Below, piece after piece: positions 1 through 8,825 of a DNA stretch of 28,398 nucleotides (its first letter is position 1; each line of letters opens with the position of its first letter). Source of the stretch: Anammoximicrobium sp032229885 (GTDB taxonomy: Bacteria; Planctomycetota; Planctomycetia; Pirellulales; Pirellulaceae); contig JAVYAJ010000074.1 of assembly GCA_032229885.1 (NCBI GenBank), forward strand, positions 1 through 28,398. Direction: 5' to 3'. The notes under the pieces were generated by a model, which did no database searches, was not told where the DNA came from, and saw only the letters and a list, made by a program, of their open reading frames with translations. The translations under genes and the position numbers were made by a program.

Positions 1-1
1 A

Positions 2-1495
<1,494 letters not shown>

Positions 1496-1501
1496 TGGGC
1501 C

Positions 1502-2179
1502 ATGGGGGAAAATGAATGCATTGCGGTGCTGACGGGCGATCTGGTCCGGTCCAGTCGGCTGTCGAGCGCCGAGTTGGCGGCGGCTCGGGATGCGGTGCTG
1601 GCCGCGGTGGACGAAATCAAGCGTTGGAGGAAAGGCCTGGTCCGCAGCAAGGCGGATTTTTTCCGGGGCGATTCGTGGCAGGTGGTTTTGGCGGAACCGG
1701 GCTGGTCGTTGCGGGCGGCGCTGTTTCTCCGCAGCCGTCTGAAGAGCGGGGAAGGCGTGGATACGCGGATCGGGATCGGGATCGGGAGCGTGCAAACCGT
1801 CTCGCCCGCGCGCGCATCCCTGTCGTCAGGCGAGGCGTTTCGACTGTCCGGCGAGTCCCTGGATCGGTTGACGGGAAATACGCGCTTGGCGATCACCTTG
1901 TGCGACACGGTCGCCGACGAATCCCGGCGCTGGTTGCCCGTCGTCCTCGCCTTCTGCGACGCCATCGCCTCGCAGTGGAAACCCCGGCAGTCGGAAATCG
2001 TCTCGTTCGCCCTGCGCCCCGATCACTTGACCTACGAAGAAATCGCAGCCGGTCTGACGCTGCCGGTGTCCAAGCAGGCGGTCGCCAAGTCGTTGGCGGG
2101 GGCCAAATGGGCGGCCATCAAGCTGGCGCTCGATGAATTTGAGCGGACAACCTGGGAAAGACGGCCTGAGTCAATCTAA
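1502..2179 (+). CDS. SatD family protein: cyclase-like N-terminal domain plus C-terminal helix-turn-helix
   Basis: The 225-residue protein begins IAVLTGDLVRSSRLS, the SatD family signature. The N-terminal 150 residues can be laid over class III nucleotide cyclases block by block: TGDLVRSS on the FADIVGST metal loop, FFRGDSWQVVLA on the GD-containing hairpin, TRIGIGIGSV on the RIGIxTGxV strand, and GEAFRLSGESL on GDAVNLAARL. D13 and D57 are 44 residues apart, the spacing of the two metal aspartates in cyclases. The purine-contacting Lys and the transition-state Asn/Arg are not evident, so catalysis is uncertain. Residues about 178-218 (LTYEEIAAGLTLPVSKQAVA) form a probable HTH. The start follows GGAGG at 1486-1490, 6 bp after the mod stop. 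The gene is therefore co-transcribed with mod. Family call firm; any role as a signal synthase or regulator is inference. Confidence 0.8.
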   Translation: MGENECIAVLTGDLVRSSRLSSAELAAARDAVLAAVDEIKRWRKGLVRSKADFFRGDSWQVVLAEPGWSLRAALFLRSRLKSGEGVDTRIGIGIGSVQTVSPARASLSSGEAFRLSGESLDRLTGNTRLAITLCDTVADESRRWLPVVLAFCDAIASQWKPRQSEIVSFALRPDHLTYEEIAAGLTLPVSKQAVAKSLAGAKWAAIKLALDEFERTTWERRPESI

Positions 2180-2220
2180 AACGGTTTACTTTTGTAAGTC
2201 AACCGAAAGAGGTTGACTCA
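2167..2220. promoter_or_regulatory. Overlapping inverted repeats between the SatD-like and DUF3307 genes
   Basis: AGTCAACC (2197-2204) and GGTTGACT (2211-2218) form a perfect 8-bp hairpin with loop GAAAGA. An upstream TGAGTCAA (2167-2174), overlapping the end of the SatD-like gene, can pair instead with TTGACTCA (2213-2220). The two pairings exclude each other. No T-run follows, so this is not a simple terminator. It could be an operator for the HTH of the upstream gene product or an attenuator of downstream translation. Confidence 0.4.
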
Positions 2221-2260
2221 TGTCTCTGCCGCCCGAAAACCCCAACGGGGTCACCACGCG

Positions 2261-2986
2261 ATGAAAGAAACCCTGCTGCTGACGGTCACGGCGCACTTGG
2301 CAGCCGATTTCATCCTGCAGACGCAGTGGATGGTGGCGCACAAGAAGCGGGCCGGCGTGCTGTTGCTGCACGCCGCGATCGTAGCGCTGGCTGCCGCCGT
2401 GGCGACGGGCCAATGGCGCCATCCGCTGCTGGCCTGGATCCTGGTCAGCCATCTGGGGATCGATGCGGTGAAAACCCATGCGATGCCCGATCGGCTGTGG
2501 AGTCTGTTGGTAGACCAAGGATTGCACGTGGCGGCCCTCGCGGCCGGCGCGTTCGTGTTTCCGGAGGGTGCGCAGCAGGGGGCGTGGTTTCACGTGCTGG
2601 CCAATCCCGATCAACAACGCGGGTTCCTCCGGGCCGCCACGATCACCGCGGGCGTGATCCTCTGTCTGCCCGCGGGCGGGGTCCTGATTTCGAAGACGGT
2701 CAAACCGCTGCTTTCGCCCGACCAGTTCAATCAGATGAAAGGGGTGCCGAACGGGGGCAAGATCATCGGCTACCTCGAACGTTCACTGGTCATGCTGCTG
2801 ATCTGGATCGGCCAGCCGGCCGCGATCGGATTTTTGGTCACCGCCAAATCGATCCTGCGGTTCGGCGATATCAAGGATTCCGAAAACCGGCAGATCACGG
2901 AATATGTGATCATCGACACCTTCCTCAGCTTCGGCTGGGCGATTCTGGTGTCGAAACTCGTGGAAATCGTGTGGAACGTCTGGTGA
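2261..2986 (+). CDS. DUF3307 family polytopic membrane protein
   Basis: The family is recognised from the N-terminal H-x3-D-F-x-L-Q motif (AHLAADFILQTQWM), the second SHLGIDAVKTH motif, and the C-terminal block GQPAAIGFLVTAKSILRFGD followed by an EYVIIDTFLSFGWAIL helix. About six or seven hydrophobic segments span the 241 residues, so it should sit in the inner membrane. The start chosen is ATG 2261, because the family begins directly with this hydrophobic helix; an in-frame TTG at 2213 would add 16 polar residues and disrupt a hairpin. It lies between the SatD-like gene and res, 36 bp before res. I recall DUF3307 and SatD genes as frequent neighbours, but could not check this. The molecular function is unknown. 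In a defence setting it is a candidate membrane effector or a partner of the SatD-like protein. Confidence 0.8.
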   Translation: MKETLLLTVTAHLAADFILQTQWMVAHKKRAGVLLLHAAIVALAAAVATGQWRHPLLAWILVSHLGIDAVKTHAMPDRLWSLLVDQGLHVAALAAGAFVFPEGAQQGAWFHVLANPDQQRGFLRAATITAGVILCLPAGGVLISKTVKPLLSPDQFNQMKGVPNGGKIIGYLERSLVMLLIWIGQPAAIGFLVTAKSILRFGDIKDSENRQITEYVIIDTFLSFGWAILVSKLVEIVWNVW

Positions 2987-3022
2987 CGAAGACGAACTGG
3001 AAGAAACGCAAGGATTGAAACC

Positions 3023-6000
3023 ATGCCGCGTGGACGCCCCAAGAGAAACACCGCCCGGGCGGGAACGACCACTGCCGAGGCTCCACCAGCACCACGCGGT
3101 CCGGCCGGTAACCGGCCGCAGGCGCCGTTCGCATACAAACTGGTGCTGAACCGGTGGATGCTGTCGCTGTTCAACGTCAGGCGGTTCGAGGAACTGGCCA
3201 AGCACCTGCGAGACGAGGCGCTGGAGGGCTTGGACGAGAAGAACGTCCATCATTTCCATCACACGCTGACCGGCCAATTGTCTGACCTGCCGGAACTACC
3301 GACCGAACTGCTGCTGGAATACGACCAGAACATCGTGCGGCACACGCAGCGGTTGAACGAGCGACGGATCACCCGCGGCGAAGAGCCCATCGTCTGGAAG
3401 TATTTTCAATACCTGGCTCTGTTGTTCACGGAAATCTACCTGGATCGCTACTTCCGCGATGCTGCGGGCCTGCGGCAGTCGATCAACGTTCAGATTGCCG
3501 CGTACAACGCGGACAAGCCCGATGCGGATCAACTTACACCCCTTGACGAGACCGGCGACGCCTGGCCGCAGTTGAACAAGCTGGCCTACTGGATGGCCAC
3601 CGGCAGTGGCAAGACGTTGGTCATGCACGCCAACATCCTGCAGTACCAACACTACCTGGAAAAGCACGGTCGGCGCCGGGAGCTGAACCGCATCCTCCTG
3701 CTCACGCCCAACGAGGGACTGAGCCAGCAGCACCTGCGCGAGTTCGAGGCCGCGGGGGTCGACGCCGAACTGTTCAACAAGGACGGGCGCGGCCTGTTCG
3801 CTGGCCGGTCGGTCGAAATCCTGGAGGTCACCCGGCTCCGCGAAGAAATGGGCGCGAAGACGATCGCCATCGAAGCCTTTGAGGGAAACAACCTGGTGCT
3901 GGTCGATGAAGGACACCGCGGCGCGTCCGCCGGAGACGAGGGCGCGTGGATGCGGGCCCGCAATGCCTTGTGCGAGAAGGGCTTCTCGTTCGAGTATTCG
4001 GCCACTTTCGGCCAGGCGGTTAAAGGCAGCCAGAACCTCATCAACCTGTACGCCAAGAGCATTCTGTGCGACTACTCGTACCGCTACTTCTACGGCGATG
4101 GCTTCGGGAAGGACTACCAAATTCTGAACCTCGATGAGGGCACGCAGCAAAACAACCTGGAATTGTACCTGGTTGCCTGCCTGCTGGTGTTCTTCCAGCA
4201 ACAGCGGCTTTTCCGGGAGCATGGATCTACGTTCCGCCCGTTCAACATCGAAAAGCCCCTGTGGATCTTCGTGGGCGGCAGCGTCACGGCGACACTGGCC
4301 AAGAAGGACGCCTCGGACATCGTCGAGATTCTCCAATTCCTGGCGCGTTATGTCGCCGACCGCACCGGCAGCATCCAGCGGATTGACCGCGTGATGAACC
4401 AGGGCCTCGTCACGACCACCGGCAAGAACCTGTTTGCGGGGCGGTTCACGTACTTGAACACGACCGGGCTGACGCCGGCGCAGGTTTTCGACGAGACGCT
4501 GGCCACGCTGTTCAACGCCCCGGCTGGCGGCCAACTTTATGTCGAGAACTTGAAGGGCGCGACGGGCGAAGTCGCACTGCGTCTGGGCGCCGAGAACGAG
4601 CCGTTCGGCGTGATCAACGTCGGGGATGACGCCAAACTGGTCAAGCTATGTGAGCATAACGGCTTGGAGACAGGGGGCCGCGAGTTCTCCGGTTCGCTGT
4701 TCCACGGGATCAACACGCCGCAGTCGACGATCAACCTGCTGATCGGATCGAAGAAATTCACCGAAGGCTGGAGCAGTTGGCGGGTCAGCACGATGGGACT
4801 GATGAACGTCGGCAAGGGCGAGGGCGCCCAAATCATCCAACTATTTGCGCGCGGTGTCCGCCTGAAGGGCTTCGAGTGGAGCCTGAAGCGCAGCGTCAAG
4901 ACCCAACTGCCGGATGGCGTTGACCGGCCCAAGCACATCGCCACGCTCGAGACGCTGGGGATTTTCGGTATCCATGCCGACTACATGGCCCAGTTCCGTG
5001 ATTTCCTGGAAGAAGAGGGCCTGCCTACGAACGACGAACGCGGGAAATTCCTGCTGCCCGTGATCAAGAACCTGGGAAGCCCGAAGCTCAAGACAATCCG
5101 ACTGAAGAAGGTCATCAACGGTGTTTCTACCGAATTCGGCGATGCTTTCCGCAAGCTGGGGCCGATCCCGACCCTGGGCAGGCCAGATCCCGGACACGAC
5201 CCGGCCACCGAGTACTTGCAGAAGAACCAGGTCGTCCTGAACTGGTATCCCAAGATCCAGGCGATGAAGGCGGCCGGGCTGGCGGGCGGCGATGCCGAAA
5301 CGTCGCTGAACCAGGCCGTCTTCACGGCCCGGCACGTGGCGTTTCTCGATGTGGACCGGGTATACTTCGAGCTGGAGCGATTCAAGGCCGAACGCGTCTG
5401 GTACAACCTGAACCTGACTCGCGCCGGCATCCAGGCTTTGCTCGACGACACGAGCTGGTATCGGCTGCTGATCCCGGCCGAGGAACTGGCCTACGATGCC
5501 TACGAAAAGGTGCGGCTCTGGGAGGAGATCGCCCTGGCGCTGCTCAAGAAGTACGCCGAGCGGTACTACACCTTCCGCAAACGGGAATGGGAACTGCCGC
5601 ACCTCGAATATCAGGACCTATCCGAGACCGACCCGAATCTGCTGGGCGTGGGCGAATCGCACGGCGACGACTACTACCGCATCCTGTACGACCGGTCCCA
5701 GGAGGACGTCGTCGCCAAGCTCGAAGAGTTGAAAGGCATGATCCAACGGGGCGAATTGAAGCCCTGGGAATTCCGTGGCCTGAAGGCGATCTGGTTCGGC
5801 CGGCACCTGCACCAGCCGCTGTTGTACCTGGACGAGAACATCGTCGAGATCAGCCCGACGCCGCTGAACAAGGGCGAGCGCCGGTTCGTCGAGGATCTGA
5901 AAGCGTTCCACGACGACAACGGCCGCTTTTTCAAAGGCAAGGAACTGTACCTACTCCGCAACCTGAGCAAAGGCCGCGGCGTCGGCTTCTTCGAGGCCGG

Positions 6001-6319
6001 CAACTTCCACCCCGACTTCATCCTCTTGCTATTGGTCGGCGGCGAACAGCGGGTGTTGTTCGTGGACCCCAAAGGCATCCGCAATCTCGGCCCCACAGAC
6101 CCGAAGATCCGATTCCATACGACCGTCAAGGACATCGAGCAGCGGCTTGGCGACCCCAACGTCCGCTTAGAGTCCTTCATCGTTTCCAACACGCCGTCGC
6201 ACACCATGCAGATGCTTTGGAACATGAAGAAGTCCGACATGCTAAGCCGGCACATTCTGTTCCAACAGGAAGACAACGACACCTACGTGCGCTGGATGCT
6301 GGAACAGGCCCTGGCCTAA
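3023..6319 (+). CDS. res: Type III restriction enzyme Res subunit (helicase-nuclease)
   Basis: This 1,098-residue protein is full length for the family. It should use ATP to survey DNA with Mod and cleave near unmodified, oppositely oriented sites. The SF2 helicase core shows Walker A in WMATGSGKTLVMHA (about residues 190-203), Walker B as LVLVDEGHRG (about 294-303), motif III as EYSATFG, and motifs V-VI in KKFTEGWSSWRVSTMGL and QLFARGVRLKG. The C-terminal nuclease domain has a PD-(D/E)xK arrangement: GFFEAGNFHPDFILLL, then VLFVDPKGIRNL near residue 1015. The start ATG is preceded by AAGGA at 3009-3013. It is the last gene of the mod-SatD-DUF3307-res operon. All catalytic motifs look intact, so the system is likely functional if mod is complete upstream. 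Confidence 0.93.
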   Translation: MPRGRPKRNTARAGTTTAEAPPAPRGPAGNRPQAPFAYKLVLNRWMLSLFNVRRFEELAKHLRDEALEGLDEKNVHHFHHTLTGQLSDLPELPTELLLEYDQNIVRHTQRLNERRITRGEEPIVWKYFQYLALLFTEIYLDRYFRDAAGLRQSINVQIAAYNADKPDADQLTPLDETGDAWPQLNKLAYWMATGSGKTLVMHANILQYQHYLEKHGRRRELNRILLLTPNEGLSQQHLREFEAAGVDAELFNKDGRGLFAGRSVEILEVTRLREEMGAKTIAIEAFEGNNLVLVDEGHRGASAGDEGAWMRARNALCEKGFSFEYSATFGQAVKGSQNLINLYAKSILCDYSYRYFYGDGFGKDYQILNLDEGTQQNNLELYLVACLLVFFQQQRLFREHGSTFRPFNIEKPLWIFVGGSVTATLAKKDASDIVEILQFLARYVADRTGSIQRIDRVMNQGLVTTTGKNLFAGRFTYLNTTGLTPAQVFDETLATLFNAPAGGQLYVENLKGATGEVALRLGAENEPFGVINVGDDAKLVKLCEHNGLETGGREFSGSLFHGINTPQSTINLLIGSKKFTEGWSSWRVSTMGLMNVGKGEGAQIIQLFARGVRLKGFEWSLKRSVKTQLPDGVDRPKHIATLETLGIFGIHADYMAQFRDFLEEEGLPTNDERGKFLLPVIKNLGSPKLKTIRLKKVINGVSTEFGDAFRKLGPIPTLGRPDPGHDPATEYLQKNQVVLNWYPKIQAMKAAGLAGGDAETSLNQAVFTARHVAFLDVDRVYFELERFKAERVWYNLNLTRAGIQALLDDTSWYRLLIPAEELAYDAYEKVRLWEEIALALLKKYAERYYTFRKREWELPHLEYQDLSETDPNLLGVGESHGDDYYRILYDRSQEDVVAKLEELKGMIQRGELKPWEFRGLKAIWFGRHLHQPLLYLDENIVEISPTPLNKGERRFVEDLKAFHDDNGRFFKGKELYLLRNLSKGRGVGFFEAGNFHPDFILLLLVGGEQRVLFVDPKGIRNLGPTDPKIRFHTTVKDIEQRLGDPNVRLESFIVSNTPSHTMQMLWNMKKSDMLSRHILFQQEDNDTYVRWMLEQALA

Positions 6320-6418
6320 CCATGTTGGCGCCCGTTGAGTTCCGAAGCAAGTGATAGGCCAGCCGTCGTGAAAACCAAACACACTGTCCAGCAATGCTTC
6401 GCCTCAGAGCCTACCATT

Positions 6419-6535
6419 ATGGAAGTCAATCCCGAGAAGCAGAACATCAATACGCTGTTCTCGACCACGAATCGGCTCCACTCCGTACATCTTCCGCAAC
6501 ATTGTCGATGCTCCGTCTTGTGGCTGCTCGGTCGC
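6419..6535 (+). pseudogene. Possible N-terminal remnant of a DUF262 (GmrSD-type) protein
   Basis: An ATG at 6419 starts the peptide MEVNPEKQNINTLFSTT. This closely resembles the conserved beginning of DUF262 proteins (pattern NPxKQNIDxLFSxT), which are restriction-type nucleases of the GmrS class. The resemblance stops at once: the expected YYIDFYQR continuation is absent in any frame, and the frame ends after 39 codons. I read it as the broken 5' end of a second restriction gene left by deletion. The match is short, from memory, and unverified. Confidence 0.3.
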
Positions 6536-6857
6536 TAGCACCAGGCGCCATCGACGCCAAGTGAGACATCACAGGGCCGCAGTTTGGTGATCTCACCCGG
6601 CCTGGCTCCAGACAGCAGCTGCAACTGGATCAGCGCCTGCAACACGGGGGACAGTTGCAGAAGCGTCTTGTCAACGATGGTCAAGGTCAGGGATTCACCG
6701 TCATTCTCGGCGAACCGCTCCGCGAGGACTTCTTCGTAGCGGTCCCGGGATTCCGGGGACTCGTACTTGCTCAAGTCGATCTCGCGTTTGGGAAAACGCA
6801 CCCGGGCCTGGCCCGTGGGCTTGTCCAGCAGATAGGCAGGTTTCGTTTGGCCGGCAT
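6535..6857 (-). pseudogene. Decayed tyrosine recombinase/integrase
   Basis: On the minus strand the frame reads TKPAYLLDKPTGQARVRF, then SPESRDRYEEVLAERF, then LSPVLQALIQLQLLSGARPG and EITKLRPCDV, pieces I recognise from planctomycete phage-type integrases (N-terminal arm and first part of the catalytic domain). Roughly 130 residues of the central domain are missing between TLTIVDK and LLQLSPV, and everything after the first catalytic-domain helices is lost, including the C-terminal Arg-His-Arg-Tyr residues. The natural ATG at 6857, preceded by GGGAGA, is out of frame by one base with the rest, which indicates a frameshift. It lies 110 bp from the 3' end of a tRNA gene, the classic integrase position. 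Confidence 0.75.
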
Positions 6858-6929
6858 GGCAGCGTCTCCCGTTGTGGTAGAAGCGTGGTAGTAAACCACG
6901 TCTCACGCTGCGCTGCCGGTCTGGCAGGT

Positions 6930-6946
6930 AGTCGCAAGTTGCGACT
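6930..6946. promoter_or_regulatory. 17-nt palindrome between integrase remnant and tRNA
   Basis: AGTCGCAA and TTGCGACT flank a single central G, giving perfect dyad symmetry. The position, between the integrase start and the tRNA 3' end, suits a recombinase core or accessory site, or an operator. No function can be shown from sequence. Confidence 0.4.
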
Positions 6947-6966
6947 CAGCAAAAACTTACAAACAG

Positions 6967-7041
6967 TCGGGGCGGAGAGATTCGAACTCTCGACCTCCTG
7001 CTCCCAAAGCAGGCGCGCTAGCCAGACTGCGCTACGCCCCG
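6967..7041 (-). tRNA. tRNA-Pro(UGG)
   Basis: The minus-strand 75-nt sequence folds as a standard cloverleaf: acceptor CGGGGCG/CGCCCCG, D stem GCGC/GCGC, anticodon stem CCTGC/GCAGG around loop TTTGGGA (anticodon TGG), a 5-nt variable loop, and T stem GAGAG/CTCTC around TTCGAAT. The discriminator is A and CCA is not encoded. It reads the proline CCN box. The 3' end faces the integrase remnant, so it is the likely old integration site. Confidence 0.95.
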
Positions 7042-7364
7042 CGGCGCGCTGGACGTCTCTGGGAAAAAGCCGTGAGATCCGGGAGCCCGCCAACGCGTTC
7101 AGGCCGGTGAAATGGTACTCGTTCGGGACAGCGTGTGCAACTGGGGCCTCAGATCTGTGGCGCGTGACGGCGCGTGAAGCGTGGCAAGTGCCAAGGGGGC
7201 CACTGCCGAGTTCGGTGCGGCAACGATGGGCGGCAGCCCGGTTTGTAAGGCGATGTTCTCGGCCGCCGCGCATCGGTTCCGCCTTGGGTGCGTCGATCGG
7301 CGTCCAGCCGGCCCGTGGGTGCGCGGGTCGATGGCGTTATGGATCGCCCGACGCGAGGCGGCGG
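7042..7364. other. Gene-free stretch between tRNA-Pro and the hypothetical protein
   Basis: I see no convincing coding sequence here; frames that cross it also translate the tRNA and are spurious. No clear -35/-10 pair for the tRNA is visible on the minus strand. Confidence 0.6.
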
Positions 7365-8111
7365 TTACCAGCGGTGCGAGCTGCGGTCGCGACCCAGAAT
7401 CGCCACGGCCTGGTCACTCAAGCCGAACTCCATGCCGGGGCGGTTAAGTTCCAGCAGGACTTGCAGTTGCGAGTTCGGCGAGTCGTGGGAGATGACCGGC
7501 GACCGGGACACGCGCAGGATGCTGCTCGGCAAGCCGTTCCAGCGGGCCACGTACATGCCGGCATCGAGCGTCGGCTCGGGCTGCAGCCCGTAGAACTGCG
7601 TGACCAGCCCGACCAATTTTCGCTCGTCGCCCGTGTATCCCTCGAAGGTCAAACGCTGCAACTGGGCGAAACGGTTGAAGTAGTAGGTGAGCGAACCGGC
7701 CAGATCGTCGCGGTTCGTGCCGGTGACGGCCGGAACACGTAGGCCCTCGAGTCCTTGCTCAGCCAGCGTCGTGGTCACGCGAGGCCAGCGCGCAGTCACC
7801 CATTGGGGGCTGACATCAAAGCGAAAGATCTCGCCGAAATCCGCCACCGACGGTCCGACCAGATTGTCGCTTACTGTGCTTGGCGGATTTTGTGCGGCGG
7901 GGCCATAGGTGTATTCCGAGCGAAACTCGGGCAGATCCGAGACGCTTGTCCCCGAGACGAGCGTGGGCATAGGACTCGGGCTCGCATCATCTCCCGTCAG
8001 CGCCGCATCCAGCGCGCGGAACGCCGACTGCGACCAATTCTCTTCCATCAGCATGTACGGGCCGCCCGCCGCCGCCGCGATCACCAAGGGCAGCATGAGC
8101 TTGCGATTCAT
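7365..8111 (-). CDS. Conserved hypothetical protein with N-terminal membrane anchor (DUF6690-like)
   Basis: The 248-residue product begins MNRKLMLPLVIAAAAGGPYM, a short positively charged start followed by one hydrophobic segment, so it is exported or anchored with the rest outside the cytoplasm. The mature part contains RFDVSPQWVTARWPRVTTTL and GSLTYYFNRFAQLQRLTFEG, which I associate with a planctomycete-specific family annotated DUF6690; this is recall and not certain. There are no cysteines or catalytic motifs I can name. The start ATG at 8111 was preferred over one at 8132 because a GGGAGGG lies about 10 bases upstream of it. The gene is monocistronic between the tRNA and the ffh promoter region and points away from ffh. 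Confidence 0.7.
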   Translation of the reverse strand: MNRKLMLPLVIAAAAGGPYMLMEENWSQSAFRALDAALTGDDASPSPMPTLVSGTSVSDLPEFRSEYTYGPAAQNPPSTVSDNLVGPSVADFGEIFRFDVSPQWVTARWPRVTTTLAEQGLEGLRVPAVTGTNRDDLAGSLTYYFNRFAQLQRLTFEGYTGDERKLVGLVTQFYGLQPEPTLDAGMYVARWNGLPSSILRVSRSPVISHDSPNSQLQVLLELNRPGMEFGLSDQAVAILGRDRSSHRW

Positions 8112-8741
8112 CGCGAATAACCCTCCCCCCATTCAACCGAAACGCCCCCTCATCGCGAATATCGACCGATTTGAAGCCGCGTCTTGCGACGGTCGCGACA
8201 GCGCGATGCAATCGTTACGACAAGCCATTCGGGTAGGACAGACAGGATCGGACCGGCAGGGCTTACAGCGAACGGGGCGCGTCAGGATAACATGAAGAAC
8301 AACTTCGGATGATTTCGGGTTGATTCATTCAAGAGCCAGTGGAGCGATGGCGCGCAAGGGCCGCCTGAATACATCGAGAGATTCTGCTACCAGGGTGCGG
8401 TGAATCATGCGAGACTCGAAGCGTCCGCGAGAGGCTCGCTCGGCGCGGCTTGGATCGCCAGCGTTCGTTGCGCCCGGATTTGGGCTTGTCTTCGCCTGGC
8501 AGTTTCCAGCGGGGGCCGTTCAGTCCTTCGCTGACGCTTCGGGTTACGGCCCCGCGCGAGTTGCTCTCTGACCGGAGGACGGATTTTACGCGACCGAGGG
8601 GGCGATGCCTGCGGGGAGGAACGCCATTTCGCCCGTTTTGCCGGGCTGTACCGCGTCAGAGCGACGTGGGCGGATATCCGTGGAGATCCAGACGCCCGCG
8701 GCCGGCCGACCAGCCGACCAGCGTGACGGTCGGGACAGCCA
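8112..8741. other. Gene-free upstream region between the hypothetical gene and ffh
   Basis: This stretch holds no supported gene. It contains a dispersed palindromic repeat at 8512-8553 and ends in the ffh promoter at 8742-8770. Frames on the minus strand here contain peptides such as NPKRQRRTE that come from the repeat, not from a protein. Confidence 0.6.
8512..8553. repeat. Dispersed palindromic repeat
   Basis: GGGGCCGT (8512-8519) pairs with ACGGCCCC (8546-8553) around a 26-nt interior containing TTCGCTGACGCTTCGGGTT. I recall this interior as a high-copy intergenic repeat of planctomycetes. Only one copy is seen in the window. Confidence 0.55.
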
Positions 8742-8770
8742 TTTACAAAGGCACGACCTTTTTGCATAAT
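8742..8770 (+). promoter_or_regulatory. Sigma70-type promoter for the ffh operon
   Basis: TTTACA (8742-8747) and CATAAT (8765-8770) are separated by 17 bp; each matches the consensus at five of six positions. Transcription would start near 8777, about 50 bases before the ffh ATG. This is the best promoter match I see in the window. Confidence 0.6.
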
Positions 8771-8825
8771 TTACCGGTTTCGCCACAATTGATTTCGGCA
8801 CGAATCCCACGAACTCGACCGACTC

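Noticed and set aside
6701..7742. Two open frames crossing the tRNA-Pro gene
   Set aside because: They translate the tRNA itself: the plus-strand peptide GAERFELSTSCSQ is a well-known artefact of reading a tRNA in protein.
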